A stretch of DNA of 64,000 bases, taken from assembly GCA_025617745.1 (NCBI GenBank), contig CM046870.1, positions 28,229,927-28,293,926 of the forward strand. Direction: 5' to 3'. Source of the DNA: Heliocidaris erythrogramma. Taxonomy: Eukaryota; Echinodermata; Echinoidea; Camarodonta; Echinometridae. The first letter of the stretch is position 1. Each line of letters opens with the position of its first letter. Of the stretch, positions 13,395 through 25,114 are shown in pieces. A model generated the notes under the pieces. That model had not been told where the DNA came from and ran no database searches. It saw only the letters and a list, made by a program, of their open reading frames with translations. A program made the translations under genes and the position numbers.

Positions 13395-13531
13395 CACTCT
13401 CAGAAACGTTGGTTAAAAATCATTAGGTTGGTTAAAATATGAACCTACCAACTGTTGGTTTAAAAAAAAAAATTTAAACCAACAGTCGGTAGGTTCATAT
13501 TTTAACCAACCTAAAAACTTTTCTGAGAGTG
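13395..13531. mobile_element. MITE/foldback with CACTCTCAGAAA ends
   Basis: Nearly the whole 137 bp is an inverted repeat. CACTCTCAGAAA starts the left arm and TTTCTGAGAGTG ends the right. Inner arms share AGGTTGGTTAAAATATGAAC and CTGTTGGTTTAAA around a poly-A loop. The left arm has about 11 extra bases, so the right arm carries a small deletion. No clear target duplication is visible. Confidence 0.8.
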
Positions 13532-14023
13532 TGGCTTCAGGGGACGCAAAATAGCCTCTGGTCATCCGGGAAAAATTGCTTTCCAGGTCCTAAATTGCGT
13601 CGGTAATGGGGGATGGGAGTAGGGCGTCTGATGTTCCTTTAATCCATATCTTTACAATATACAAATTATGATTTTCATTTAATATAATTTTTTATCCACT
13701 GTAGTTTATCATCAGTGATGTCATAGCTATTTGCGAGCGAGCGAAGCTTTTTGGCCTCATTCCGTCTTCATTGAAAGTGTTCTTGATATAACTCATGCAA
13801 CTACTTTCTTGTATGTTTGAACTTAATGTTTTTAAGATTCTATTTAAATCCTTTACAGTGGCGTTCAAATTCGCATTGTTTTTTCCTTCACACGTGCCAC
13901 AGGAATAGCTTGGCTCACAAATGTATCACTAATCGATGATATTTTAAGAGCAATTCGGCTGCAATGTACTTTAAAATAATAATTGCTTCACAATAACTAA
14001 ATATGTCAGTGGCTGAAAATCTG

Positions 14024-14070
14024 TCAGGGGGCAACTTGCCCCCATGCCCCTATCAAATACGCTAGTGCAC
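14024..14070. repeat. Dispersed GGGGGCAACTTGCCCCC motif (copy 1)
   Basis: GGGGGCAACTTGCCCCCATG then CCCCTATCAAATACGCTAGT corresponds to GGGGCAAATTTCCCCCTTGC then CCCTCCAAATTCGCTAGT at 20346-20384. The palindromic GGGGCAA-TTGCCCC core followed by a CGCTAGTG-type motif is a recurring unit. Confidence 0.55.
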
Positions 14071-14339
14071 TAGCCTGAACTCCCGAATTTTATTCTGTTC
14101 GGATGAATTTGCTTCAACGTTACTCACAATATTCATATAGAGATCCCCAGATTATCATGTGTAGTTTTAAGAAGCTATTAAATCTATATACTGTTGCTCT
14201 TACTCTGTTAATTTTTGAAGAAATAACAATAAAAACAGAAAAAAAGAGAGAATATACACAACATTCTAACGAAGTAGTATTTGCAATAACTCTCTGTGAC
14301 CTGCGGCCAAGTGGAGTACGACTTCTTAAAGAATGAGGA

Positions 14340-15300
14340 ACACAATTAGCCATGTAGAGGACTATGTTAACACATTTTGCACAGCACATGTATTAGCTTT
14401 GTAAATACGTTAACACAGTTTACACAGTGTTACACTGTTAACGTACCGTGTTACATATGGAACTGTGTGGCATTATGACACACTGGACCTAAAAAAAGTC
14501 ATAATTGTATACACCAGTTTGACCAAATTAGACTATTGAGATACTACCCTCCTGACTCTTGACCGTAGTTCCGTTGACAGTTGTCACACTATGCCACCAG
14601 GGAAAGTATACAGTTCACATCTGATCAGATATGATTTGGAACAAAGTCAATAGTGTTGATGGTGTGATTATTCTGTGTGCACAGATATATAGATAAAAGA
14701 ATAGATATACATCATCACAGGACTGCACAGTTAGTGTGAGCAGATTATAGATTTGAAACACAGTCACACGTACATGCACGCACTCTGTCCACAGAATCAG
14801 AGTATAAACCTACATGTATACAACACCGGGTGACCTGACTAGATTTAGAACCCAATAAGAAGTGTTCACCATTTAAACAAATTCCTTTCACACTGTTCCA
14901 CTCTGATACGTGTGGAAAACTATGTCCACAGAGTTACCACACTGTGTGACGCAGGATCGCACATTGTGGTTACATTAGCAATCATGGAATGTATACAATA
15001 AAATTTATGTGACCAGATATGACTTGGAACACAATTAGTGTTGGAGTGTTGGTGATATAAATACATTCTTTTCACAGTGCTTCCACACTGTGAAACTATT
15101 TTCACACAGTTTTCCTACTGTGTGACGCAGGATGACACATTTGTGACCACCAAAAAATCATGAAATGTTTACAAGATGACACATTGGGACCTGATTTGTT
15201 TAAGAACTCAGTATTGTTGACGATGTAAACACATTCCTTTTACATTGTTTCACATTTTATTTCATACTGACTGTGAATTGTGGAAAACTGCGTTCTTTCC
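14340..15300. repeat. Degenerate satellite-like array rich in CACTGTG motifs
   Basis: ACTGTGTGACGCAGGAT occurs at 14941 and 15117 (176 bp apart), and GGACCTGA / GACACATTGGGACC-type and GTTAACACA / GTAAACACATTCC-type blocks recur with similar spacing from 14340 to 15300. The units are strongly diverged, so the array is old. Confidence 0.6.
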
Positions 15301-16437
15301 AGTAGCATTGATGATACAGGAGGGTAGGGGAGGGAGTTGAACGGGTGGGACTAGGCAAAAGAAGAAGTCTTCTACATGTAGAAAATGAAAGCAAGGAGGG
15401 CACCTCATTGATGAAAGTGAGTACGTTTGTTGATAATGCTATCCACAGCAGGTGACGATGTCATGTTATCTTATGAAGATAACCGACCGCTTCCTATTTA
15501 TAACGCAAAGAACACACCGATCCCTCCATGCGGGACAAAAAAATCAACCTGCCTTATCTTTCAGTATGTGTAATGCAGTACTGCTGATCCTTCGGGAAAC
15601 CGCCCCGTTGGGAGGCCTACCATTTGTGGGTTGATGTCAGGGAGTCGGTACGCCAGGAATGTGGCCTGCCCGCTTCTCCTCGACCCGTGCGTTGTCGATG
15701 TCACCGGCATTCTGGCTCGGTCCCCCCTCACGACGTGAGCCGGACTAATTTGGTTGGGTGACCGCTGAGTTTGGGAGCTAGCGTCAACAACAACAGCCTT
15801 GTATCCATGCTATGAAGACCGTCATGGAAGATTAGGGGGAGCCTAGGCCAGAGTCATCAAAACGCAGAGTTTGGGGGCACAACATGGTGTATACATGTAT
15901 TCTTTTATTGCATGCTTGCCTAACAAAGCAACATGCGCCATATTGTTACCTACTGGAGCCGAGTTGGCCAGACTCAGTATAGATGGTTCTGGCCTAGGCT
16001 ATAATAGGGGTCCACCTAAGATTACGGTGACCCCCCCCCCCCCCCCACTCCCAAGTCATACTACACTCTTAAATGTACGTATCCAACTCTTTTTTAAATG
16101 AAGGGGATAGGGAGGGGCTGCTGAAAACAATAATGCCGATTATGCCGGCGTATTGATAGAAATACCACGGATCACTTTTTCTGGAAAAAATGTAAATAGT
16201 GGGGAGATGGGATGCATGCCCCCTCGTGAAATCCAGTGACGTCCATTCAAGTTGTTAAAAAAAAAAAATCCTTTTTCATTAGTTTTATTCTTGAAGCCCC
16301 CCCCCCCCCACGCACACACACAAAACGACAAAAAAAAAACACCTAACGTTATACCTGCCCCTGCTAATTTTCAGGCACCAATCTCATTTAAAAGCGCTTC
16401 ATGGTTAGCGTAATCAATGATGAGTCGTAGGTGTTTT

Positions 16438-16462
16438 ACCAAGGAGTTATCAACTCCTTGGT
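16438..16462. repeat. Short palindrome CCAAGGAGTT-ATC-AACTCCTTGG
   Basis: A perfect inverted repeat of 10 bp with a 3-nt spacer. Near-identical forms occur at about 23530-23552 (CAAGGAGTTATCACTCCTTG) and, weaker, at 25782-25809 (GCTCCTTG / CAAGGAGGC). Confidence 0.65.
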
Positions 16463-16732
16463 TTAACCTATTAGACTTGAAAGATAGGCCATTGCCCGTT
16501 GAAATATTGTCACCGAACAGCGTTTCATGACACAGCCCTACCCTTTACATACGAAGAAGTGTAAAAAAAAAAAGGGTGTCTCACGACCATAGTTTTGTCA
16601 GCGTTGAACTTTTCCAAATATATTTTGGGCTTGTTTCTGAGTGTTTTGTTGAGATTTCTGCAGAAATTCCCCTTTCAGTTATGGAAGTTAACGTAAGGTT
16701 TTTATAATTTGCTGGCCGTTGTATTTTTACAG

Positions 16733-16835
16733 GCTATAATTCATATGACCTATACTATTTTACATGCTATGTAATTCATATGACCGATACTATATTTACA
16801 TGCTAAAATTCATAGGACCTATACTTATTTCCATT
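16733..16835 (+). repeat. Minisatellite, about 35-bp period, 3 units
   Basis: TTCATATGACCTATACTATT, TTCATATGACCGATACTATA and TTCATAGGACCTATACTTAT start at about 16740, 16775 and 16809, separated by TTACATGCTA spacers. Confidence 0.75.
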
Positions 16836-17590
16836 TCTTTTTTACGGTTAGCCTGTTTTATATGTCACTGTATGAAGAATGCTTCGTGGAGGTTAAAATT
16901 TGAAATTTAATCGCGACAATTGCTCAGGGCCTGGGTTGGAACGTGAAAATATGCCACCTATCTGACCCCGTTTACCGTTTACCAAGTTGTTTGATAACAA
17001 AATGGTAGAATATATCAACGGACGTGGTGCGATGTGTCTGACGTCGTTCATAGGCATACGAGGGGGGGGGGGGGCTATTTTTTCAGAAGGTCCACCACAA
17101 ATCTCCCATACCAGGGCGTTCGCAATTCTGAAAATGAATTAAGGTTCATTATTCCAAAAATTAAATGGGATCCGTAAAATTCCGAAAAATGATATAGGGT
17201 TCTATTTGATTTTTCGGAACTATGAACATTTAGAATTATGAACTCTATTTCATTTCAGGAATTACGAACCTTCGGAATGACGAACCTTTCGAAATTAGAA
17301 TTTTGAAATGTATCACTTTTCGGGCAACCGCTTCCTCACAGTCTATTCAGGCAGCTGTCCCTTCATATTCGGACAGCAAGGTGCATGGTCTATTTTTGTA
17401 TTTGATCTTATATATTTTGTAAATTTTGATGACAAAATTCTCTGTCACAGGAATTAAGTGTCAAAAATATATGGGCAAGAGACTTCAGCCCCTCCCCCCC
17501 CCCCCCTTTACGGAATTGGCCCCCGCCAAACCTATACACAGACCTTATGACTGTAATTATACAATATACATTAGAATATAAGCATGCTTA

Positions 17591-17743
17591 TGGGGTGTTG
17601 CAAGAAAGTTGCAATCAGTTGCAAATTGTAAAGCAAATTAGAACAACCATTCTGAATGGTTCAGGGTCTGCCCATTCAAGAAGATTGGTCAGTACCGATC
17701 AGTTGCAACTTGCAATCAATCGCAACTTTCTTGCAACACCCCA
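17591..17743. mobile_element. MITE with TTA duplication and TTGCAA-rich TIRs
   Basis: TIRs TGGGGTGTTGCAAGAAAGTT and the inverse of AACTTTCTTGCAACACCCCA are essentially perfect over 22 bp and continue imperfectly to about 35 bp. TTA precedes (17588-17590) and follows (17744-17746) the element. A 3-bp TWA duplication is typical of PIF/Harbinger elements. Length is 153 bp, with no coding capacity. Confidence 0.82.
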
Positions 17744-19494
17744 TTAGTGTTACAATATTATTAACAGCGAGTTTCATGACTGAATTTTATTTCCATTCCT
17801 TAATCCATTTCCATTTCCATTGCTTATCCAGAATGGAATGTAGGCGTAGGCAATTCAAATGTTGATATTGACCGTACCCGTGCATCAATCTACGCAATAA
17901 CATGGGAAAGTTTAAAACTGTATCAAGGAAGATAACATGAAAAGAGGACATTTGACGCAACTAGCGTGGCTTCAATGACAATAGTGACACTGAATCTTTT
18001 CTACGTTCAGGAGGTGGGTGCTATATAATATTGATCACCATGGTAATGTGAAATTGGAGAACCAAAAAGGAGTGACAATGCCGTGATAAGCCGACTCCCC
18101 TCTTTTCTTGTGGGCCTCTGTGTTTATATTCCCCATGCCAACATTATTCTGACTTTATACTGTACTTGATAACCGAGTCACTCTGATCTCTGAGCCACAT
18201 TAGTGGATTAATTCATCAATGGACGAAGTTGATTGACCAAATTGATTTCCACATTATAGGTCCGCAATAATGGGTGAACGAGCGCCGCCAAATGATGCTT
18301 TCGCGCGCTAGAATCAGTTGCAGACGCATATCATTTTTGCTGCATCACATAATCATATTCCCCAGTTGTCTAGACTTTGATAAAGGTCGCATTAATTTCT
18401 TCACATCATAAATTTGAGAGCCTCCCAAATCCTTATCACGTTCTGGGGTATGAGAGATGACGGGAGGTTAAGATCGAATTCGGCACCGAAGTTGATCTTC
18501 ATTCTACTCGGTCTGGAATTGAGGCTATAGTGGGTAAACGGCGTGTGATCGCTTGAATGAATCATTAATTCAATCAATTAATCTATCAACCGAGATACAA
18601 ACGAATGATTCAGCTGCCTAATTAACTCATGAAATTGATTTGTAACATAGATGTAGCAGAAAAAAACCCACTAATTAATGGGGAAAGTCGGTACAACGAG
18701 TCCCTGGTGAGAGACAAATCGCACAACAATTTGATTTAATTTCAATTTTGCAACTTTAACGAGTGAATGTATTAAAGGTTATCCTTTTTGTAATGTCAAT
18801 AAAGAGACCAATTGATCGGTGCAAGTTGCAGTTCCGTTTGATTTCATTTCACTTTTGCAACATTGCAACGAGCTAATTGAGTGAACTTGCCTGCCTCCTA
18901 TATATATGAAACGTATCTATTTTACATAATCGGCATTATATCCTGGAGGGCACTCTTTCAATAAATTGGAAAAACAATAACAGTAATTAAAGCACATTAA
19001 TTAGTGAAGGTTCCAATATGTCCCTCTCACCATACAATTCGGAGTTGCCAAAAGGGATGACAATGCCCCCCCCCCCCCCCCCCCCGCCTCTACTGAGAGC
19101 TAGAGATTCTACGAACACATTGAAATTATGTCGACAAAAAAATGAGCAAAGGTGATTATTGTACTTTATCGGCACATTCGATTGTGGCTGCAATAACCAC
19201 AACACGATAGAGCTGGCTACGCCACTGACGAACTCTTGACAGAAAAGTTGATGCGTGAGGTCTTGTGGTCTCACTGTTATGGGATGGGTTGGGGGAGAGA
19301 GAGAGAGGGGGGGGGGAAGAAAAACACTCACTCTTTGAGTATGATTATATGCCCTTAAAATGAAAATGGAAAAAAATGAATGAGATAATCATGATAATAA
19401 ATGATAAAACAAAGCAGAGCATATAAATGATAGCTCTTGTTTGAGAGAGGAGAGTGGAGAATGTGGTCGGAATAGACAGGTGGGAATAGGGTGG

Positions 19495-19498
<4 letters not shown>

Positions 19499-19548
<50 letters not shown>

Positions 19549-19550
19549 AT
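19499..19550 (+). repeat. (GA)n microsatellite
   Basis: More than twenty uninterrupted AG units. Minus-strand serine/leucine-rich frames over it (19345-19594) are low-complexity translations. Confidence 0.95.
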
Positions 19551-19832
19551 ATGGGGTCAGGTTTACCCCCTCCAAAAGTCACATTCAAGATCACTGGTCG
19601 ACTCCAATTACTCTGATTGGACTCGCTCAGTAAATGTCAATGCAATTAAATGTCTCCAGATCGATTTCTTCCCGACGAAGTGGCAAGGTTTCCTGCGTGA
19701 ACATGATTTAATGTAATCGAGAATGTCATTGGCAAACTTGGTATCGCTTCTGGTGTTCACAGTTCACATTTAATGAACCATTTCATTTTACACGACTCAC
19801 AAGCAAAAAGAAAATTTCCATTCAAAAAGGGG

Positions 19833-19966
19833 GGGGGGGCACAATCGACAAAAGGGCGCGGATCCTTTATGGTCAAAATGCATACTTTTCTTCCAAGGGG
19901 GGGGGGGCACGGGCCGGAAGTGCCCCCCCCCCCCGGATCCGCCACTTGGGGGGGGGGGGGGGGGGG
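19833..19966. repeat. G/C-tract cluster with GGATCCGCCA motif
   Basis: Four homopolymers surround GGGCCGGAAGTGCC and GGATCCGCCACTT. The block CCGGAAGTGCCCCCCCCC followed by GATCCGCCA also occurs at 11612-11645, so this is a dispersed repeat and not random low complexity. Confidence 0.65.
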
Positions 19967-20345
19967 CAAACATGCGATCCATCCATCTATTTCATCAAGA
20001 AAACAAAAAAAAATCGCTTTTCTGAGACCTAATTTGCCTGTAGGTATGGGAAGGGGCGATCAACGTTCCTTCACTCTCTGCAGTTTTAAGTTATGGTTGA
20101 TTATCAATGATATATTATTTTGCACAGTAGTATTGTTCTTCGCAACAACAGTGTGCAAATAAATTAGCTTTTTGCAAACGAGCTACCGAAGCAAGCAAGC
20201 AAAATCGGAGCCATATTTCGTTTTGATTATAGACAGGTGCATTACGATTACCTGTATCTATACATCTTTATGTTCTTGTGATATCACATTGCGACCAAGC
20301 AGAAAATTTCTGAGAAAATTTTAGTCGTTGAAAATTTGCCAGGGG

Positions 20346-20384
20346 AAGGGGCAAATTTCCCCCTTGCCCCTCCAAATTCGCTAG
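20346..20384. repeat. Dispersed GGGGCAAATTTCCCCC motif (copy 2)
   Basis: Related to 14024-14070, with the same order of core, CCCCT block and CGCTAGTGA. Confidence 0.55.
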
Positions 20385-21169
20385 TGATTACTCATAACAA
20401 AACGAGAGTGGACGTAATGAAATGCGATTGTTACGATCAGGGATGCATCTTCATGATAGATTCGGTTCTGAATGACAGCTGAGTTAGTTGAATCGGGATA
20501 ATTGTTTTAATGTGTCCTAGAATAGTTGAAGTAGTTTTAAAAGTCTAAAATATAGCATATTTTCTTGACAGTTATAATTGATTACCCGACAGTGTGTTTC
20601 ATTTTTTAAACTCTCACATTCACCCCACTATACTGACATCCCAACATTTATTAAAGTGAATGGACTTGAGTTATGGTTATGTATTTGTATTCATTGAGGA
20701 ACCACACAGTATATTCAAATGATCATTTAATGGATTGATTTGATTTATTCATATGTGTACATCTGATTCATCATCTTACGAAAACCATCAATATCAATGA
20801 CGTGGTATAATAATTCAAATGTAACATGACTGAATCGTCCTATAATATTACCCAGCTTTCAAAATCAACATCTTAGTTTTCATCTATCTATCTCAGACAA
20901 CGTATATAAGACTATAGTGTTTCCAATAGCGCATGTCGCAGTTTGTTTCCCAGTAAGCATAAAAGCAAGATGTAAGTGGTACATCTTGGGTGATAATTAT
21001 CCACATCTTACGTAATCCTTGTCTGTATAATTAGCATGTCACTTCCTTCTACATGGTTGTTCCCTGTATTTGAACTGATGAAAAATTGCTGTTGAAATAT
21101 CGAACCTAGCAACCTGCAAATAGTTGCCCTTTCATCAGGCAATGTTACGCAACAGAGAGCTTCAGGATC

Positions 21170-21430
21170 TCGACTTGATCATTCCACGTCCAGTTGTATC
21201 TCCCATGATTTGATTGAGAGGTGCTCCGACATTTGCTCTGGCGATGATTGCTCCTGGCTTTATTTCGTCACAGATGTAGGGTTAGGGTTAGCAATTGAAT
21301 TTTAGGTTAGCGTTAGGGTTAGGCAAGGTACAATGTTTGGTCCAGGGTTGCCAGAGGATGTGTCTTCCAACCTCTTGACTTGATCATCAGTCCAGTTGTA
21401 TCTCCATGACTCGATTAAGAATGACACACC
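21170..21430 (+). repeat. Diverged direct duplication with interstitial TTAGGG
   Basis: CTTGATCATTCCACGTCCAG is at 21174 and CTTGATCATCAGTCCAG at 21379, both followed by TTGTATCTCC-ATGA. Between them is GTAGGGTTAGGGTTAGC at 21277 and GTTAGCGTTAGGGTTAGG at 21307, short telomere-like runs. Confidence 0.55.
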
Positions 21431-22429
21431 GCGAAGTTACTTTCGCTTGAGCTGACTCCCAGCGTGCATGGAGTCCGTGATGTCCCATCGAATTCGGATG
21501 ATGAATCTTCGTAACTCGTATACATGATTGATGATATACCCCCTGCATGTTTGATACATGCTTTCCACGTTTCTCATTCGGTTTTAAGGAAATTACAGTC
21601 ATAACCCATCAATGCTGGGTGCCCCTATCCTTTTCATTTTTTTCAAGGAAGTTTAGCCGATATATTAGCTAATGTAGAAATTGCAACCGCAAGGAAATTC
21701 AGTAAAGCTAATATTATATTCTGATAAAGAAAAATTACATATTTCCACTTTGAAATCAATCTTTTCTCACCTGCCTTTGTATGGCCCATCCGAAAAATAA
21801 ACAGTCGTGACCTTTCTCTCAGTCCCCCTTGTTCTTTGTCGCCATTCGATGTGTCCCCCCCCCCCCCCCCCCCCCCTCCCCCTCTGTCCCTATAGCTACA
21901 CCGCTGCAAACGGCAGTTTATCTCAGAACTTCCATCACGGCCTACCCCTCTTATAATGTGCACGGCGCCACGAAATTGAATTAAATCATGCTCCATAAAA
22001 TCAGTGGTAACTTTTTATATTTTTCCCTTGATGGCCAGTATCATCGTTGCCATAGTAACAAGTCAAAATACGTCGTATCTTTCAGTCTTTATACTATAGT
22101 GGATACATCGTGTGTAGGTCTATTTGCTTGACTTCAAGAGTGCACCGTGAACCATCGTGCAGCATCTCCGGAGAGTCTAGACTAAAGTAGCAATTTATTT
22201 TATCGAAGAATGATAATGCATATAGGAACTTTCTTTATTTCGTAGAATTAGAGACATCACGATATCCTAATAGTATACGAGTCAACTTTTGCTTAATCGT
22301 CTTAACTTTGGTGATTGTCAGATGCTTGTTTTCATAATCGTCTTTCGTCATGTCATCCCTGTTGTGCGCACCTTCTTTAATGTTGATATTTTCATGGAGT
22401 TGTTACATCTATGTCACCCTGCCTTGGTC

Positions 22430-22692
22430 GGTCTCCCTGTCTTTGTCTGTCTTTATAATTTATGCCTTTGTCGTGTGTATGTCTGTTTTGTCTGTCTCTG
22501 TCGAACCATCTGACTGTCTCAGTCTTATTACATGCGTTGCCTTTAAATTGTCGTTTGTCTCTGTCTGTCTATTTGTTTGCCTCTGTCTGTTTCTCTATCT
22601 CTGTCTCTCTCAGTCTTTGTCTCTGTCTCTGTCTGTCTGCCCCCCCCCCCCCCCTCTCTCTATATATATCTGTCTCTCTGTCTCTCCCTCCT
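22430..22692 (+). repeat. CTGT/CTCT-rich simple-sequence tract
   Basis: Interrupted CTGTCT repeats with a 15-C run near 22640. Overlapping frames rich in Ser, Leu, Val and Cys are artefacts. A similar tract is at 30160-30290. Confidence 0.85.
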
Positions 22693-22888
22693 CTTGACAA
22701 TGTTTACACCCCTTAGACTTCATGCACGGAGTATCATTCTCATAAATCTTAATTACATCCAGATCATGCGGAGATATCACACCGGTGCCCAAAATGTGAT
22801 ACCATTGCATCCCGCAGCGTCTTTAGTTATTACGTTTACATCTCAGTCCTCCTTCACAACACAGACGTGTATCAATCAGATATGATTA

Positions 22889-23016
22889 TTTACGTCTGGG
22901 ACCGACCTTTAACGTCACCATCCGAAAGACGTTACTCAGTCTCGAACCTGGGTCCGCTGAATCAGTTTATAACTTCCACTGGTAGCTAGATTACAGGCGC
23001 ACGCCACAACGCCCTG
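22889..23016 (-). mobile_element. SINE-like element with a 7SL RNA-like head
   Basis: Read on the minus strand, the element starts CCAGGGCGTTGTGGCGTGCG and continues CCTGTAATCTAGCTAC. This aligns with the 5' Alu domain of animal 7SL RNA (CCGGGCGCGGTGGCGCGTGC then CTGTAGTCCCAGCTAC) at about 30 of 36 positions by eye. The similarity continues more weakly through GACCCAGGTTCGAGACTG, which aligns with 7SL GTCCAGGAGTTCTGGGCTG and also resembles a pol III B box. After about 80 nt the sequence changes to a different body with CTTTCGGATGGTGACGTTAA and GGTCGGTCCCAGACG, and then AT-rich sequence. I interpret it as a chimeric pol III retroposon. Flanking repeats are not clear. It could instead be an unrelated pol III-derived SINE that happens to resemble 7SL. 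Confidence 0.5.
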
Positions 23017-24535
23017 GAATCAGTCCAAAGGGAAGTACTGAAGCTATTTTTTTTTCACGCTCAGAGTCAGAGCAGACATGGCAGATGTGTAAATTCTACA
23101 GATTGATTCCAGAGAACACTTCACACCACTTGAAAGATATGTGTTAAACACGAGATTAAGTTACAATTGTATATCAACGACCGTTCTACTTCTAGTCTGT
23201 TCATATCTCGCCCTTGACATACTAAAAAGTTAACGCTGGTGTTTAAATTCATGCGCTCAGTCATCCAAACATAATTATACATGTATAGGCGTACGAAATG
23301 GGGAGCAATCCTCAAGAATTTTGAAATTCGGATCAATCGGGCACTTGATACCAGTAATATTCTTTTTTAAAGAATATTAAGACCATAATATTACATCGTC
23401 ACGTAAGTGTCATCGTTTATTGAAACCGGGAAGCTGATCTTTGGGGAAAAAATTACCCCCCCCCCCCCCCCCCCACCTCCTCGGCGAAATTGGGCCTTTT
23501 ACGCTTGTATGTCTCCATCGTGTCCACACAAGGAGTTATCACTCCTTGGTCCATGTCTTTGGTATCTTGATTTATTATGTTTGCGTCGCACTCATGTAAT
23601 GCACACCTTTCCAATTAACGAATGTTCTGTCCCACTACGCCAACGTGGTTTAATTGAGATCTGGTTTTGATTTTCTTTAATAGGATTATTTACGCGGGCG
23701 GACCACTCACGCCGAGACCCGCTGGATCAGAATTCTAGTTCAGAAGGACACTACCTAGTATACGGAGGGTAAGTTGAAGTATTAAATTTAAAGTGAACTA
23801 CTTTCAATAATTTGTGAATGCAAGCCAGATTATGAATGTTATTTTAGCCCTGGCTTCTATAGGCCTACTAGCATGACTGGTGAGCAGGGTCATGGGGGCG
23901 GCAGTGGTCTTACTAGCTGGTTAAAATGCAATGTAACAAGACCGTTGAGTGGGATAAATAGTTGTTCATGTTGCCCCTCTCTTTTTATTTATTTTTTTTC
24001 TCTCTCCCCCCCTTTTTTTACATTTGTTTGTTTCTGTTGTGTTGTTATTTTGTTTTGTTTTGTTTTGTTTTGTGTTGTTTTGTTTGTTTTGTTGTTGTTG
24101 TTGTTTTTTTTTTTTTGGGGGGGGGGGGGGTGGGGTGCCGTGTCCCATAAACTCCTGTAGCTACGTCACTGTTGGTGGGGTTTTATTTGAGGAGCAGCTA
24201 GTCCATACCTCCCCTCCCCCAAGAAGGGGAATGTTTGAAGAAAAAGAAAGAACAAAAATTCTTGCTTCCTTTACTTCCAAGTTCTAGCATTTAGAATTCA
24301 GCTTGAGAAGGACACGACATACAGACGGAGACGGTAGACAATTATTCTAAATGTTGACCAGACCGTGAATGCTATTTCATTATTCGAGCATTGGCTTATT
24401 GGTTGGGGAGGGTCTTACTCTTACTCTTCCTCTTCCACGCAACTTCGAAAAGACGTCACATAAAAACCAAAAACTTCAATACGTGTATGAAATAAAATGT
24501 TGACAGAGCTCATGTTTCGCTTTCATGTAGACATA

Positions 24536-25114
24536 AGGGGCTGGTCAGACTTGACCAATAACGATAACGAGATATTTCTTTAAAGATAAAGTTGAGTCCT
24601 GGTGATGAGATTACATTGTGAAAGAGGCTGTCTGGAAACATTTGGGAAAGGTTGATCATGTCTAAATAAGGATTGGTGTATACTGTGAGGTTTTGGAATC
24701 ATCAAAATGATAAGAAATCAACCCAAACTCGCTCAAAAGCACATGCACCGCACACAGAAATGGGTATAATTATACGACTGCACATAGATGCGGCATGATT
24801 GTTCGGCCCGAAAATTTCAACCATTTTTCATCATATTTCGAACAAAAGGGCATTTGAATAGAAATACGTTTCAGGGGACATTTCTACTATGATGTTCTTC
24901 CAAACTGACATAAAAGGAATGAGAAAGCTCACAAAGTATTTTCCATATTTCCCAGAACTAAACCTTCCCTTTAAAGGTCCATCCTACACCTGGCCTGCTA
25001 TAAACATATACACGAGCATACTCACATGCATGTACACAAATCTTTGTAGGGTGTATACCTTTAAGTGAAAATCTTGTTATGGTTATCGTTATTGGTCAAG
25101 TCTGACCAGACCTT
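24536..25114. mobile_element. TIR element carrying a nested MITE
   Basis: The left end AAGGGGCTGGTCAGACTTGA continuing CCAATAACGATAAC is the inverse of the right end GTTATCGTTATTGGTCAAGT continuing CTGACCAGACCTT. The TIR is about 30 bp and nearly perfect. Most of the interior is a separate TTAA-flanked MITE (24580-24974). Without that insert the outer element would be about 185 bp. Confidence 0.75.
24580..24974. mobile_element. TTAA-flanked MITE (copy 1, nested)
   Basis: The element is bounded by TTAA at 24580 and TTAA at 24971. The TIRs are AAGATAAAGTTGAGTCCTGG and the inverse of CCAGAACTAAACCTTCCCTT. The interior includes GGTTTTGGAATCATCAAAAT and GAATGAGAAAGCTCACAAA, both shared with the copy at 55726-56118. 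TTAA target duplication is the hallmark of piggyBac-type elements. No transposase is encoded, so it would be non-autonomous. Confidence 0.75.

Larger units (their letters stand above)
11524..22888. other. Intergenic, repeats only
   Basis: This block holds the MITEs at 13.4 and 17.6 kb, the satellite-like array at 14.3-15.3 kb, many poly-G/C tracts and microsatellites. Region 15620-15800 is GC-rich with no usable long frame. Between 18.0 and 19.0 kb and 20.4 and 21.1 kb I see only AT-rich unique-looking sequence. Confidence 0.5.

Noticed and set aside
23681-23715. GATTATTTACG similarity to the end of the SINE-like element at 22889
   Set aside because: Only about 11 bases match, and the following sequence (CGGGCGGACCACTCACGCC) does not align with the SINE body.
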